Assembly (NCBI GenBank): GCA_001799615.1
Contig: MGTU01000012.1
Location: forward strand, 41,738 to 105,737
DNA: 64,000 nucleotides
Source: Elusimicrobia bacterium GWA2_61_42
GTDB taxonomy: Bacteria; Elusimicrobiota; Elusimicrobia; Elusimicrobiales; UBA9959
Direction of reading: 5' to 3'
Shown here: piece by piece, positions 17,601 through 27,746 of the stretch
Layout of the letters: each line of letters opens with the position of its first letter
Numbering within the stretch: position 1 is the stretch's first letter
Program-made: the position numbers and the translations under genes
Notes under the pieces: model-generated
Told to the model about the DNA's origin: nothing
Seen by the model: only the letters and a program-made list of their open reading frames with translations
Database searches by the model: none

Positions 17601-18857
17601 TTAAGCCTTCACCCGGGACGCGTCCACGCCCAGGTCTTTGAGCTTGTGCTCGAGTTTTTCATAGCCGCGGTCTATGTGGTAGATGCGGCGTATAAGCGTT
17701 TTGCCTTTGGCGGCGGCCGCCGCCACCACCAGGGCCGCGCCGGCCCTGAGGTCGGAGGCCATCACCGGGGCGCCCAGGAGTTCCGCCACGCCCCGCACCA
17801 CCGCCTTCTTGTCCGTCACCGTGATGTCCGCGCCCATGCGCACCAGCTCGGGCGCGTGCATAAAGCGGTTCTCGAAGATGTGCTCCTGCACTTCGCTCAC
17901 GCCGTTGGCGCGCGCCATGAAAGCCATCCAGGGCGCCTGCAGGTCGGTAGGGAAACCGGGGTGCGGCTTGGTGACCACGCTCACGGGCCGGGGCCGCCCG
18001 CGCGGCGCCTCTACCTCTATGGAATCTTTGTAAGCCGTGATCCTGACGCCGGCTTTCTTCATGCAGCGGATCAGCGCGTCCAGGTTCCTGGGAGCGGCGT
18101 TGAGCAGTTTTATCTTCCCCCCCACGGCGGCGCACAGCAGCATGAAGGTGCCGGCCTCTATGCGGTCGGGCATTACGGTGTACTTAAGGCCTTTCAGCGA
18201 GGCCGCGCCGCGGATCTTTATCGTCGGGGTGCCGGCGCCTTCCACCAGGGCGCCCATCTTGGTAAGGGCGTTGGCCAGGTCCTCTATCTCGGGCTCCCTG
18301 GCGCAGCCCTCCAGGGTGGTCACGCCTTCTATCAGCGCGGCGCACATCATCAGGTTCTCGGTGGCGCCCACGCTGGGGAAGCGGAACTTCACCCTGCCGG
18401 CTTTTAATTTTTTGGCGGTGAGGATCACGTCGCCCTTCTCGTAGGAGACCTGCGCGCCCAGCTTCTTGAAACCTTCCAGGTGGATGTCTATGGGGCGCAT
18501 GCCTATGGAGCAGCCGCCGGGCAGCGAGAAGCGGACTTTTTTAAAGCGCGCCAGCAGCGGGCCGGACACCAGCATGGAGGCGCGCATCTTGCGCACCAGG
18601 TCGTAGGGCGCGTGCAGCTTGAGCGCGCCGCGCTCCTCGGCCACGAAGTTGCCGTAGCCGTAAAAGCAGTTCTTGCCCAGGTAATTGAGCAGCTCGAAGG
18701 TGGACCGGATATCCATCAGCTCCGGGACGTTCTTTATTTCGCATTTCTCCCGGGTCAGCAGGGTGGCGGCCAGGATAGGCAAAGCCGCGTTCTTGGAACC
18801 GCTTATCGTGGTCTGCCCGCTCAAGGGCCTGCCGCCGCGTATTATAAAATTATCCAT
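17601..18857 (-). CDS. murA: UDP-N-acetylglucosamine 1-carboxyvinyltransferase
   Basis: 418 residues, full family length. SGSKNAALP gives Lys22 and LPGGCSIGMRPIDIH gives the PEP-binding Cys115, both at the same numbers as in E. coli MurA; having Cys rather than Asp predicts fosfomycin sensitivity. It catalyses the first committed step of peptidoglycan synthesis in the cytoplasm. Overlaps prmC by 8 nt. Confidence 0.96.
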   Translation of the reverse strand: MDNFIIRGGRPLSGQTTISGSKNAALPILAATLLTREKCEIKNVPELMDIRSTFELLNYLGKNCFYGYGNFVAEERGALKLHAPYDLVRKMRASMLVSGPLLARFKKVRFSLPGGCSIGMRPIDIHLEGFKKLGAQVSYEKGDVILTAKKLKAGRVKFRFPSVGATENLMMCAALIEGVTTLEGCAREPEIEDLANALTKMGALVEGAGTPTIKIRGAASLKGLKYTVMPDRIEAGTFMLLCAAVGGKIKLLNAAPRNLDALIRCMKKAGVRITAYKDSIEVEAPRGRPRPVSVVTKPHPGFPTDLQAPWMAFMARANGVSEVQEHIFENRFMHAPELVRMGADITVTDKKAVVRGVAELLGAPVMASDLRAGAALVVAAAAAKGKTLIRRIYHIDRGYEKLEHKLKDLGVDASRVKA

Positions 18858-19695
18858 GAATTCTCCCGAAGACGAACCGTTCTATCCCGTTGAGGTCTTT
18901 AAAGGTCTTTGTTTCTTTCCAGACGGCCGCCGGCATCGCCGCCGCCAGGTTTTTGGCCTGGCTGCCGCCCAGCTCCAGGAGCAGCGCCCCGCCTTTCTTA
19001 AGGCGCGCCGGGGAAAGCTTCACCAGCATGCGCGCCACGTCCAGCCCGTCCCCGCCGCCGTCCAGGGCCACCTTGGGCTCGCTCAGCACTTCGGGCGACA
19101 GGCCGGGGATCACCCGGGTGGGGATATACGGGGGATTGGAAACTATCAGGTCGAAGGGGCCGCGCACGGGGGTCAGCGTGGCGGTCCTTATGAATTTAAC
19201 CCGCTTGGCCAGCCCCAGCGCCTCGGCGTTGCCGGCGGCGCAGGCGATGGCCCTGGCGGACTTTTCCGCCGCGGTAAGCCTGAGCCCCGGGAATTCTTTT
19301 GCCAGCCAGAAGCCGATGGCGCCGCTGCCGGCGCCGTAATCCAGCGCGGCAAGTTCGCCGCGCCTGCCCTTAAGGAACTCCGCGGCCAGCCCCACCAGCT
19401 CTTCCGTTTCCGGGCGGGGCACCAGCACGCGCTTGTCCACGTTTATCCGCAGCCCGCGGAAGTCCTGCCAGCCGAGGATGTAGGCCAGGGGCTCGCCCTG
19501 TTCTTTGAGGGCCAGGCCTTTTTTGAATTTGCGCAGCGCGGCGGCGGAGACGGGCAGGTCCGGGTCGGCCAGCAGGTTCAGGCGGGGCACGCCCATGGCG
19601 TCGGCCAGCAGCCACTGGGCGTTAAGCCCGGGTTCTTCTACTCCGCACCCGGCCAGCCGGCCGGAAGCCTCAATCAGTATCTTTCCGGCTTTCAT
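18850..19695 (-). CDS. prmC: Release factor glutamine methyltransferase
   Basis: 281 residues. N-terminal helical domain, then a class-I SAM fold: [11 protein letters not shown] (SAM loop), and the family's NPPYIP motif inside [14 protein letters not shown] that holds the target Gln. [10 protein letters not shown] is also diagnostic. It methylates the Gln of the GGQ motif in release factors; it follows prfA with a 26-nt overlap, the classical prfA-prmC pairing. Confidence 0.95.
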   Translation of the reverse strand: MKAGKILIEASGRLAGCGVEEPGLNAQWLLADAMGVPRLNLLADPDLPVSAAALRKFKKGLALKEQGEPLAYILGWQDFRGLRINVDKRVLVPRPETEELVGLAAEFLKGRRGELAALDYGAGSGAIGFWLAKEFPGLRLTAAEKSARAIACAAGNAEALGLAKRVKFIRTATLTPVRGPFDLIVSNPPYIPTRVIPGLSPEVLSEPKVALDGGGDGLDVARMLVKLSPARLKKGGALLLELGGSQAKNLAAAMPAAVWKETKTFKDLNGIERFVFGRIHG

Positions 19696-20740
19696 CGGTC
19701 TCCTGTGTAATGTTCAGCCTGATCTCTTCCAGCATGTCCTTGATCTCGCCTTCCAGGATGGTCTGCAGGTTATGCCAGGAAATCTGTATGCGGTGGTCCG
19801 TCACGCGGTTCTGCGGAAAATTATAGGTGCGGATCTTCTCGGAGCGGTCGCCCGTGCCCACCTGGCTCTTGCGCGCCCCGGCGTTGGCCTTGGCCTGGTT
19901 CTCCTCGCTGATCTGGGCCAGCTTGGCCGCCAGCATGGCCATGGCTTTCGCGCGGTTCTTGCCCTGGGAGCGCTCCTCCTGGCAGGCGGTGATGATGCCG
20001 GTGGGCAGATGCGTTATGCGCACCGCGGTCTCCACCTTGTTGACGTTCTGGCCGCCGGCGCCGCTGGACCGGTAGGTGTCCATCTTCAGGTCTTTGGCCT
20101 CTATCTTTATTTCCACCTCGTCCACTTCGTGCATGACGGCCACGGTGACGGTGGAGGTGTGCACGCGCCCCGACGCCTCGGTCTGGGGCACGCGCTGCAC
20201 GCGGTGCACGCCGCCCTCGTATTTGAGCCAGGCGTAAACGTCGGTCCCGGAAATATAGAGCACGGCGTTCTTTATGCCTTTCAGGCCCGTGGTGGAAAGG
20301 TCGCGCAGCTCCGCCTTCCAGCCCATGTTCTGGGCGAAGCGCGTGTACATGCGCAGCAGGTCGCCGGCGAAAAGCGCGGATTCGTCGCCGCCTACGCCGG
20401 CGCGGAGCTCGAGGAAGATGTTCTTTGTGTCCGCCGGGTCCGGCGGGAGGATCAGGAGCTTGAGCTTTTTTTCCTGGGCGACGGCGGCGGCCTCCAGGGC
20501 GGGCAGTTCCGCGGCGGCCATTTCGGCTATTTCGGGGTCGGTGTTGGACACCATCTGGCGGGTGTCTTCCGCCTCTTTGCGGGCCTTTTGAGCGGCGGCC
20601 ACGGTGTCCAGCAGGTTGCGGCACTCCGCGTGCCGGCGGGAAAACTTCTCTATATCGTCCGGCTTCAGGCCGCCGGAAGCGAGGCGCGCCTCTATCTCGG
20701 CGAACTCCCGTTTTATAGCGTTAAGTTCTTCTTCAAGCAT
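19670..20740 (-). CDS. prfA: Peptide chain release factor 1
   Basis: 356 residues, normal length. The GGQ loop is [20 protein letters not shown] and the UAA/UAG-decoding PxT motif is in [15 protein letters not shown]. Terminates translation by hydrolysing peptidyl-tRNA. No Shine-Dalgarno is evident before ATG 20740. An rpmE terminator separates it from the upstream gene, so it has its own promoter or depends on readthrough. Confidence 0.97.
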   Translation of the reverse strand: MLEEELNAIKREFAEIEARLASGGLKPDDIEKFSRRHAECRNLLDTVAAAQKARKEAEDTRQMVSNTDPEIAEMAAAELPALEAAAVAQEKKLKLLILPPDPADTKNIFLELRAGVGGDESALFAGDLLRMYTRFAQNMGWKAELRDLSTTGLKGIKNAVLYISGTDVYAWLKYEGGVHRVQRVPQTEASGRVHTSTVTVAVMHEVDEVEIKIEAKDLKMDTYRSSGAGGQNVNKVETAVRITHLPTGIITACQEERSQGKNRAKAMAMLAAKLAQISEENQAKANAGARKSQVGTGDRSEKIRTYNFPQNRVTDHRIQISWHNLQTILEGEIKDMLEEIRLNITQETDESRKDTD

Positions 20741-20790
20741 AGGCTTTCACTGCCTGAAACAGGAAATTTCCCGCCGCGCCTTTACATAAA

Positions 20791-20827
20791 AAAACGGGCG
20801 TTCCATTACAGGAACGCCCGTTCTTAC
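20791..20827 (-). terminator. Intrinsic terminator after rpmE
   Basis: Stem AACGGGCGTTCC / GGAACGCCCGTT with a 6-nt loop; on the minus strand it is followed by a run of T (the plus-strand A-run at 20788-20794). It lies between rpmE and prfA. Confidence 0.85.
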
Positions 20828-20834
20828 GGCGCAG

Positions 20835-21212
20835 CTACTTGCTCTCGGGCTTCGTTTCCGCCTTGGGGGCGACCTTGGGAGCGGCGGCTTTCGCGGTCTT
20901 CTCGTCGCCCTTCTTGAGGGGGGCGGAGGAGAGGATCTTGCGCTTTACGGCGTGGCGCGGCGTGACGGATTTCACGACGACCTTCTTGGCCTTGCGCTCC
21001 ACCATCTTGCCGTCGGTGGAGGCGAACTTCGTGTTGAAGCGTTCCACGCGGCCGGCGGTGTCGAGCAGCTTCTGTTTGCCGGTATAGAAAGGGTGGCAGG
21101 CGGCGCAGATCTCAACCTTTATCGAAGGCTTTACCGCGCGGGTGGTGAAAGTGTTGCCGCAGACGCAGGACACTTCGCAGATATTGTAGCTGGGGTGGAT
21201 GTCGTTTTTCAT
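20835..21212 (-). CDS. rpmE: 50S ribosomal protein L31, zinc type, with long C-terminal tail
   Basis: 125 residues from ATG 21212 (KNDIHPSYN is the usual L31 N-terminus; an in-frame ATG 33 nt earlier lies close to the promoter). Four zinc-ligand Cys: CVCGNTF and [12 protein letters not shown]. The L31 core ends around residue 75; the remaining ~50 residues are Lys/Ala/Pro-rich ([20 protein letters not shown]), about one and a half times the usual protein length. Such tails are seen in some lineages and probably contact rRNA. Ribosome binding site AGAGGAAAAG. Confidence 0.95.
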   Translation of the reverse strand: MKNDIHPSYNICEVSCVCGNTFTTRAVKPSIKVEICAACHPFYTGKQKLLDTAGRVERFNTKFASTDGKMVERKAKKVVVKSVTPRHAVKRKILSSAPLKKGDEKTAKAAAPKVAPKAETKPESK

Positions 21213-21247
21213 AATCTTTTCCTCTGAATGTAAATCTGTGAACACTA

Positions 21248-21256
21248 ATTATAGCA
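21248..21256 (-). promoter_or_regulatory. Extended -10 promoter of rpmE
   Basis: On the minus strand TGC TATAAT, a consensus extended -10 box, 36 nt before the rpmE start; no good -35 box, as expected for extended -10 promoters. Confidence 0.6.
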
Positions 21257-21291
21257 TAATTGCGCCGCCATGGGGAACGGGCGCCCGCGGC

Positions 21292-22215
21292 CTATTTCTT
21301 GCCTATCTTGGCCAGCGGGTTGACGGACTTGCCGGAAGGGGTGATGATCTCGAAATGCAGGTGGGGCCCGGTGGACATGCCGGTGGACCCGACTTTGCCC
21401 AGCAGGGTTTTGGACTTCTGTACGGTTTCCCCCACCGCCACGCTGGCCTGGGACAAATGGCCGTAGCGGCACAGGGAACCGTCCTTATGGCGCACCTCGA
21501 CCACGTTGCCGTAGCCGCCTTTCCAGCCGGAATAGGTCACCGTACCGGAGCGCGACGGGTAGACCGGCGTGCCCAGCGGCATGGGGATATCGGCGCCGTT
21601 ATGGAAGATCTTTCTTTTGAGCACCGGGTGGTAGCGCACGCCGAAGCGCGAGCTGATGCGGCCGAAACTGCGCAGCGGCATGCGGTAGGTGTCCAGGTCG
21701 ATATAGACCGCCGGCAGGTAGACCCGGTCGCCTTTCCTGAACTTGTGGTTCACGAGCAGCGCCGAAGGCGGCAGGCCGTTATCGTCCACGATCTCCGCCT
21801 TGAAGGACTTCAGGTCGCGGCTTTTGCCGCAGTACCTGGCGGCGATGCCGTTGAGGGTTTCGCCGTTGGCGCTTACCTCGTAAAGCAGGCCGCGGCCGTT
21901 GTGCACCCTGATATAGCCGCCGCGGGACAGGAAAATGAACTCGTTGGAGTTGGTGCTCTGCAGCGAGCGGATATCGGTGCCGTAAGCCGAAGCTATGGAG
22001 CGGATATCCTCGCCTTTTACCACCTTATGGCGCGCGTGGATCAGGCGCGGGATCCTGCGGAACGCCTCGGGCGACGGTTCGGCGGGCCCGGGTGGGGTCA
22101 TCACCGAGAACCTGGCGTAGTAGAAAGGGGAAACGCCCGGGACCATGGCGCCTGAAAGCGCCGCAGTGCCGAGCGTCAACCCCAGCGCGACCGCCAGTTT
22201 TCCGCGTCCCGTCAT
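21292..22215 (-). CDS. M23 zinc endopeptidase with LysM domains
   Basis: 307 residues from ATG 22215, 2 nt after the rho stop. N-terminal signal anchor (LAVALGLTLGTAALSGA), two LysM-like wall-binding modules (HKVVKGEDIRSIASAYGTDI; YEVSANGETLNGIAARYCG), then a LytM/M23 domain with all metal and catalytic residues: FHNGADIPMPLGTPV (His, Asp), and GPHLHFEI (HxH). It should cleave peptide cross-bridges of peptidoglycan in the periplasm, or, like NlpD/EnvC, activate amidases, though the intact active site favours true hydrolysis. Confidence 0.9.
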   Translation of the reverse strand: MTGRGKLAVALGLTLGTAALSGAMVPGVSPFYYARFSVMTPPGPAEPSPEAFRRIPRLIHARHKVVKGEDIRSIASAYGTDIRSLQSTNSNEFIFLSRGGYIRVHNGRGLLYEVSANGETLNGIAARYCGKSRDLKSFKAEIVDDNGLPPSALLVNHKFRKGDRVYLPAVYIDLDTYRMPLRSFGRISSRFGVRYHPVLKRKIFHNGADIPMPLGTPVYPSRSGTVTYSGWKGGYGNVVEVRHKDGSLCRYGHLSQASVAVGETVQKSKTLLGKVGSTGMSTGPHLHFEIITPSGKSVNPLAKIGKK

Positions 22216-22217
22216 CC

Positions 22218-23738
22218 TTATCTGTCGTACCCCATTTCCATGGATTTGAGGAAGTCCTTGTTGGACTTGGTGGCTGAAAGTTTGGAGATCAGCAGTTCCA
22301 TCGAGTCCACCGGGGACAGCGGCGCCAGCACCTTGCGCAGGATCCACACCTTGTTCAGCTCGTCCTCGGTCATCAGCAGCTCTTCCTTGCGGGTGGAGGT
22401 GCGGTTGATGTCGATGGCCGGGAAGATGCGGCGGTCCGCCAGCTTGCGGTCCAGGTAGATCTCGGAGTTGCCGGTACCCTTGAATTCTTCGAAGATGACG
22501 TCGTCCATGCGGCTGCCGGTCTCGACCAGCGCCGTGGCCACTATAGTCAGCGAGCCGCCTTCCTCGATGTTGCGGGCCGCGCCGAAGAAGCGCTTGGGCC
22601 GCTGCAGGGAGGTGGACTCGAGGCCGCCGGAGAGCACGCGGCCGGAGGACGGGGAGACCGTGTTGTAGGCGCGGGCCAGGCGGGTGATGGAGTCCAGCAG
22701 GACCACCACGTCCTTGCCCATCTCGGTGAGGCGCTTGGCCTTCTCCAGCACGATCTCGGCGACCTGCACGTGGCGGTCGGCCGGTTCGTCGAAGGTGGAG
22801 GCGAGAACTTCGCCCTTCACGGAGCGCTTCATGTCGGTGACTTCCTCGGGGCGCTCGTCGATGAGCAGCACGATAAGTTCGATCTCGGGGTGATTGGTGG
22901 CCAGGGAGTTGGCGAAGCGCTGCAGGATCATCGTTTTGCCGGTCTTGGGGGCGGCCACGATCAGCTGGCGCTGGCCTTTGCCGACGGGCACGATCAGGTC
23001 GATCACGCGGCCGGTCATCTCGTTCTTGGCGGTCTCGAGCAGGAAGCGTTTATTGGGGTGCAGCGGGGTCAGGTTGTCGAACAGCGGGCGGTGGGAGATC
23101 TTCTCTATTTCCACGCCGTTTACGGTCTTGACCTGCAGCAGCGCGAAGAAGCGCTCGCCGTCCTTGGGCGGGCGGATCTGGCCGTTGACGGCGTCGCCCT
23201 TGCGCAGGCCGAGCTTCTTTATCTGCGACGGGGAAACGTAAATGTCCTCGTGGCTGGAAAGATAATTGTATTCCTGGGAGCGCAGGAAGCCGAAGCCGTC
23301 CGGCAGGATCTCCAGGACGCCCTCGCCCTGCACTATGCCGTTCTGCTTGGCCTGGGCCTCCATCAGCTTGCCTATCAGCTCCTGCTTGCGCAGCGAGGCC
23401 ACGCCCTCCATGTTGAACTGCTCGGCGATCTTCACCAGTTCGGCCACGGTCATCTTGGTCAGCACCGTAACGTCCATCTTGGGCAAATTCGGGTTCTGCT
23501 GGGGCTGGTTCTGATTCTGGCCCTGGTTCTGGTTCTGGCCCTGGTTCTGATTCTGGCTGGGCATCCTGTTGTTTTCCATTTTTAAGTTTCCCCTTGTGTC
23601 CTGCGGCTGGCCGTTATTGCTGCGCGGCCCTCCCCTCATGTTATTGTGATTGTGGTTGCGGTGGTCTTCGCGCCTGCCGCCCGGCGCTTCCTGCGCGGCC
23701 GCTCTGTTGTTCTTATCTTCCGGCTGTTGATCGTTCAT
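22218..23738 (-). CDS. rho: Transcription termination factor Rho with N/Q-rich N-terminal domain
   Basis: 506 residues versus ~420 in E. coli. The extra length is at the N-terminus: residues ~1-85 are low-complexity, rich in Asn, Gln and Arg ([12 protein letters not shown]). The rest is standard: Rho N helix-extended domain, cold-shock RNA-binding domain ([15 protein letters not shown]), Walker A APKTGKT, Walker [18 protein letters not shown]- and R-loops ([16 protein letters not shown] region, GGSLTI). Hexameric RNA translocase ending transcripts. Overlaps coaE by 26 nt. Confidence 0.97.
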   Translation of the reverse strand: MNDQQPEDKNNRAAAQEAPGGRREDHRNHNHNNMRGGPRSNNGQPQDTRGNLKMENNRMPSQNQNQGQNQNQGQNQNQPQQNPNLPKMDVTVLTKMTVAELVKIAEQFNMEGVASLRKQELIGKLMEAQAKQNGIVQGEGVLEILPDGFGFLRSQEYNYLSSHEDIYVSPSQIKKLGLRKGDAVNGQIRPPKDGERFFALLQVKTVNGVEIEKISHRPLFDNLTPLHPNKRFLLETAKNEMTGRVIDLIVPVGKGQRQLIVAAPKTGKTMILQRFANSLATNHPEIELIVLLIDERPEEVTDMKRSVKGEVLASTFDEPADRHVQVAEIVLEKAKRLTEMGKDVVVLLDSITRLARAYNTVSPSSGRVLSGGLESTSLQRPKRFFGAARNIEEGGSLTIVATALVETGSRMDDVIFEEFKGTGNSEIYLDRKLADRRIFPAIDINRTSTRKEELLMTEDELNKVWILRKVLAPLSPVDSMELLISKLSATKSNKDFLKSMEMGYDR

Positions 23739-24372
23739 GTTTCCTCGCTAGTTGTTTAATAAAATCGCAGATAAAGTTTATTCTCGCGGCCAGTTCTCCC
23801 GGCTTGCCGGAATTATCCAGGACCAGCGAGGCCCTGGCGTATTTCTCTTCCGCCGACAGCTGGGCTTTGGACCGCGCGCGGTATTCCCCCCTGCTCCAGC
23901 CCCGCTTCAGCGCCCTGGCCTCCAGGACAGCCCCGGGGGCCTCCAGGCAGACCGTAAGCATGAAGCAACTCTCAAGCCCGGCTTCGAAAAGCAGGGGCGC
24001 TTCCACTACAGCAATTTTTTCCTGGGATTTGGTTATTAAAGAGTAAGTTCTTCTTAATATTTCCGGGTGGAGGAGAGATTCAAGCCATTTGCGCTTAGCG
24101 GGCGAGCTGAAGACCTCGGCCGCAAGCCTTTTCTTGTCCAGTAAACCGTTTGTAAGGATTCTATCAGGATTAAACTTCTTTAAAATTCTATTATAACACG
24201 CGGGAGATGTCAAGACTTCAGCGGCCACGGCGTCCGCGGAAACGCAGAACGCGCCTTCTTTCCTGAAATACTCCAAAGCCAGGCTTTTCCCGGAGGCGAT
24301 AGGCCCGGTGAGCCCTATTACCGCCCGGCCTTTTATGGAGGCCAGCTTCTTCTTCCAGTCCGTGGTTTTCAA
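23713..24372 (-). CDS. coaE: Dephospho-CoA kinase
   Basis: 219 residues. P-loop [11 protein letters not shown] (residues ~20-30), [10 protein letters not shown] (CoA-binding Asp), LLHPEI and [11 protein letters not shown] motifs. Final step of CoA synthesis, cytoplasmic. Overlaps rho by 26 nt and the rhomboid gene by 4 nt (ATGA), implying coupled translation. Confidence 0.93.
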   Translation of the reverse strand: MKTTDWKKKLASIKGRAVIGLTGPIASGKSLALEYFRKEGAFCVSADAVAAEVLTSPACYNRILKKFNPDRILTNGLLDKKRLAAEVFSSPAKRKWLESLLHPEILRRTYSLITKSQEKIAVVEAPLLFEAGLESCFMLTVCLEAPGAVLEARALKRGWSRGEYRARSKAQLSAEEKYARASLVLDNSGKPGELAARINFICDFIKQLARKHERSTAGR

Positions 24373-25118
24373 GCGCGGCCCCCTTTCTCCCTGGCGTATT
24401 TATCCAGCTTCGCCAGCTCCGCGCGGGTCAGCGCGGCCTGGCCTTTCCCGGAGATCTTCTCCAGCAGCCGGTCTATCTCGGCCTGTTCCAGCGCGGCGGG
24501 GTCGGGCAGTTTTCTGACCGGCCTTTCCCGCCAGCGGCGCTCTCCCCACAGCCACAGCATGCCGGCGGCCAGCCCGCCCAAATGCGTCACGCTGGAGATG
24601 CCCGAGCCCGGCTTCGCCACGGTCAGCACGAACTCCAGCCCGCCCAGCAGGAAAGCCATCATGCGGGCGCTCATGGGGAAAAGGAAATAGAAATAAACTT
24701 TGGTGTCGGGGTACAGGAAAGCGAAAGCCCCCAGCAGGCCGTATACCGCCCCCGAGGCCCCTATCACGGGCTTGAGGGAGCCGGGAGTCCAGGCCGCTGT
24801 GAATAAAGCAGCGGCGGCCCCGCAGCCCAGGAAATAGAGCAAAAACCTGCGCGACCCCATCTCGGGCTCCACTATGCGGCCCAGCATCCAGAGCATGAAG
24901 GCGTTGAACAGGAAATGCCAGAAGTCGGCGTGGATGAAAATGTAGGTGACGGCCTGCCACAGCCAGAACTGCCCCGTAAGCAGGTAAGGGACCAGGCCGA
25001 AGGTGACGTTCAGCCTGGTGCCGAAGGCCAGTTCCGCCAGCCAGCCGGCGAAGAACAGCCCGGCCAGCCACCTGGTGACGGGCGGCAGCTCCCTCAGCGG
25101 CGCGGCGCTAAGCCTCAT
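24369..25118 (-). CDS. Rhomboid intramembrane serine protease
   Basis: 249 residues with six membrane helices. Catalytic Ser122 in GASGAVYG and His179 in SSVTHLGG; the HxxxN-type element is HADFWHFLFNAFMLW in helix 2. It cleaves transmembrane substrates within the inner membrane. The C-terminal ~55 residues (EQAEIDRLLEKISGKGQAAL) form a cytosolic helical tail typical of a bacterial subgroup. Overlaps polA by 11 nt. Confidence 0.93.
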   Translation of the reverse strand: MRLSAAPLRELPPVTRWLAGLFFAGWLAELAFGTRLNVTFGLVPYLLTGQFWLWQAVTYIFIHADFWHFLFNAFMLWMLGRIVEPEMGSRRFLLYFLGCGAAAALFTAAWTPGSLKPVIGASGAVYGLLGAFAFLYPDTKVYFYFLFPMSARMMAFLLGGLEFVLTVAKPGSGISSVTHLGGLAAGMLWLWGERRWRERPVRKLPDPAALEQAEIDRLLEKISGKGQAALTRAELAKLDKYAREKGGRA

Positions 25119-27681
25119 ATTTATCCATGTCGCGCCAGTTGGGGCCGGTCTTCAGGTCGGCCCGCAGCGGGACGGAAAGCGCGTAGGCCTGTTCCATTTC
25201 TTTTTTTATCAGCGCGGCGGCAGCGGGCATCTTGCCCAGGCGCACCTCGAACACCAGTTCGTCGTGCACCTGCAGCAGCATAAAAACGTCCTTAGAGCCT
25301 TTGAGCTCGCCGAAAAGCTTCACCATGGCCTTTTTTATGATATCGGCCGAACCGCCCTGCACCGGCGTGTTCACGGCGGCCCTTTCGGCGAAGCTGCGCA
25401 GGTGCGGGTTGGAGGCTTTCAGCTCCGGCAGCAGCCTGCGCCGGCCGGTGAAGGTGGCCACCTGGCCGCTCTGTTTGGCCGCCTCCATGGTCTTATCGCT
25501 CCAGGCCTTAACGCCGGGGCAGACCTCGAAGTAATGCTTGATATAAGTGGCGGCTTCGGCGCGGCTTATCCCCAGCTCCCGGGAAAGGCCCGTGGGGGTC
25601 TGGCCGTAGACGATGCCGAAATTTATGGCCTTGGCGGCCCGGCGCATCTCCTGGGTGACCAGCTGCGGCGCGCAGTTGAAGACCTCGGCCGCGGTGCGCA
25701 GGTGGATGTCCTCGCCGTTGATAAAAGCGGACACCAGGTTTTTGTCCCCGGACAGGTGGGCCAGCACGCGCAGGTCTATCTGGGAATAGTCCGCGCTGAG
25801 CAGCTCGAACCCCTCCCGCGCCACAAAGCATTTCCTGACCAGCAGGCCGGATTCCGACCGGACGGGGATGTTCTGCAAGTTCGGCTTAGAACTCGAGAAC
25901 CGGCCGGTGGCCGTGCCCAGCTGGTCGAAAGTGGTATGCAGCCGGCCGTCGGGCCCCGCAGCCGCCAGCAGGTTGTCCACGAAGGAGGATTTCAGCTTGG
26001 AGATCTCGCGGTATTCCAGCAGCAGCGGCACCACGGGGTGGGCCGGTTTCAGATACTGCAGCACCTCTTCGCCGGTGGAGTAGCTGTCTTTGTTCTTGAA
26101 CTGTTTTTTCTGCGCGTCGCCCAGGCCCAGGTTAAGCTTTTCAAAAAGCAGGAAGGCCACCTGCTTGGGGGAATTCAGGTTGACCTGCGCGCCGGTCAGC
26201 CTTTCGGACTCGGCCTGCAGCTCCGAAAGCTTCTTCTCGAACCTGGCGGAGAGTTCGCCCAGCAGGGCGGTGTCGACGGCGGTGCCGTGCTGCTCCATGG
26301 CGTACACCGCCGGCAGCAGCGGCAGTTCCAGCTCGGCGTAGACCTTGGCCATGCCGGTCTGCTCCAGCTCGGCGCGCAGCAACGCGCCCAGCGCGGGCAA
26401 AGCGGCGCAGGCCTGCGCCCTTTCCTCGTCGGAGCCGGGCGGCTGCAAAGGCAGGCCCAGCCGCTCGAAAGCCATCTGAGGCAATTCGGTCCCGCGCGTG
26501 CCGGCCGAAAGCAGCGCCGCGGCCGCTTCGGCGTCGAAGAAATTCTTTGGTTCGAAGCCGGCCGGCAGGTTGAGCAGGCGCAGCACGGACTTTATGCCGT
26601 AAACCGGCTTGCCGACCTTGGGATCGGCCAGCACGGCGGCGGCCAGTTCTCCCTCTTCCGGGGTGAACGCCCCGGCGCGCAGCAGGCAGACCCCTTCTTT
26701 GGAGCCTATGACCAGCGCGTCGTCGAAAGCCGCGAAGCAGGCGGTTTCTTTTATTCCTGAAAAAATTTCTTCCGTCTTTTTAACCGGCGGCACTTCCGCG
26801 GGTTTGCTCTCCGCGGGGGCGGCCCCGGCCAAAGTCAGCAGTTCTTTGAACTCCAGGCGCCGGGCCATCTCTTCCAGTTCCGCGCCGCCGGGGGCGGCGG
26901 GCTTGAAGATCTCCAGCCCTTCCTCTACGGGGGCGTCGGCTTCCAGCGTCACCAGGCGGCGGGACAGCCGGGCGTTCTCCATGTCCTTGGCCACCTTGGC
27001 CAGGGCCTTGTCGGCGGCCGTAAGCGCAGGGTCCATGGCGGCGGCCAGTATTTTCTCCAGCGGGCCGTAAGTCTGCACCAGCTTGGCCGCGCTCTTCGGC
27101 CCCACCCCCGCCACGCCGGGCACGTTATCGGAGGAATCGCCGGTAAGGGCGAAATAATCGGGCAGCAGGGCGGGCGGCAGGCCGTATTTTTTGAGCACGG
27201 CCTCGGGGCCGGAGAAATCGGGGGCGGACCCGTCCCAGAGCTTTATCTTGTCGCCGGCCAGCTGGGCGGCGTCCTTGTCACCGGAAACTATGACGGCTTC
27301 CAGGCCGGCCTGTTCGGCGCGGCGGGCCAGCGTGGCTATGATGTCATCGGCCTCGAAGCCCTTAAGATACACGCCTTTGAGGCCCAGCGCGCGCACCAGG
27401 TCGCGGGCGGTGTTCAACTGGCCCACCAGGCCCGGCTCGGTGGCCGAGCGGTTGGCTTTGTATTCCGGGTAAAGGTCGTCGCGGAAGGTGCCGCCCTTGG
27501 AATCGAAGCAAACAGCCACGTAATCCGGCTTGCGCTCACGCAGGATCTTAAGCAGCACGCGCATAAAGCCGTAAAGCGCGCCCACCTCCTCTCCCTTGGA
27601 GGTGGAGAATTTGGGCAGGGCGTGGTAGCTCCTGTGCAGGAAGGCGTGGGCGTCTATGATGAAAACGCGCTTAGAAGTCAT
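25108..27681 (-). CDS. polA: DNA polymerase I
   Basis: 857 residues. N-terminal 5'-3' exonuclease (residues ~1-300: FIIDAHAFLHRSYHALP, GFEADDIIATLA, SGDKDAAQL, LTGDSSDNVPGVAGVG). Middle 3'-5' exonuclease fold (about 310-480) lacks the usual DxE and other acidic residues (ETACFAAFDDALVIG), so proofreading is probably lost, as in Thermus Taq. C-terminal family A polymerase: SADYSQIDLRVLAHLSGD (motif A), RRAAKAINFGIVYG (O helix) and LQVHDELVFEV (motif C). Fills gaps in repair and Okazaki processing. Confidence 0.97.
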   Translation of the reverse strand: MTSKRVFIIDAHAFLHRSYHALPKFSTSKGEEVGALYGFMRVLLKILRERKPDYVAVCFDSKGGTFRDDLYPEYKANRSATEPGLVGQLNTARDLVRALGLKGVYLKGFEADDIIATLARRAEQAGLEAVIVSGDKDAAQLAGDKIKLWDGSAPDFSGPEAVLKKYGLPPALLPDYFALTGDSSDNVPGVAGVGPKSAAKLVQTYGPLEKILAAAMDPALTAADKALAKVAKDMENARLSRRLVTLEADAPVEEGLEIFKPAAPGGAELEEMARRLEFKELLTLAGAAPAESKPAEVPPVKKTEEIFSGIKETACFAAFDDALVIGSKEGVCLLRAGAFTPEEGELAAAVLADPKVGKPVYGIKSVLRLLNLPAGFEPKNFFDAEAAAALLSAGTRGTELPQMAFERLGLPLQPPGSDEERAQACAALPALGALLRAELEQTGMAKVYAELELPLLPAVYAMEQHGTAVDTALLGELSARFEKKLSELQAESERLTGAQVNLNSPKQVAFLLFEKLNLGLGDAQKKQFKNKDSYSTGEEVLQYLKPAHPVVPLLLEYREISKLKSSFVDNLLAAAGPDGRLHTTFDQLGTATGRFSSSKPNLQNIPVRSESGLLVRKCFVAREGFELLSADYSQIDLRVLAHLSGDKNLVSAFINGEDIHLRTAAEVFNCAPQLVTQEMRRAAKAINFGIVYGQTPTGLSRELGISRAEAATYIKHYFEVCPGVKAWSDKTMEAAKQSGQVATFTGRRRLLPELKASNPHLRSFAERAAVNTPVQGGSADIIKKAMVKLFGELKGSKDVFMLLQVHDELVFEVRLGKMPAAAALIKKEMEQAYALSVPLRADLKTGPNWRDMDKYEA

Positions 27682-27710
27682 TTTTTAGGGGTGTAAAAGG
27701 GGAGAAAACA

Positions 27711-27740
27711 GTCCGCCGCGGAATCCGCGGCGGACTTTTT
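27711..27740 (-). terminator. Hairpin between trxA and polA
   Basis: An 11-bp perfect stem, GTCCGCCGCGG / CCGCGGCGGAC, with an AAT loop, 7 nt after the trxA stop. The T-run is better on the plus strand (TTTTT 27736-27740); on the minus strand TGTTTTC follows, so it may only partially stop trxA transcripts. Confidence 0.7.
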
Positions 27741-27746
27741 AAGGCT

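Noticed and set aside
23505..23565. Short tandem repeats in rho as a CRISPR array
   Set aside because: The units are about 18 nt, contiguous, in frame, and encode Gln/Asn; there are no spacers.
25108..27681. polA as a phage-type polymerase
   Set aside because: It has the full bacterial PolI layout with 5'-3' exonuclease and sits in a core gene run; only the proofreading residues are lost, as in many bacteria.
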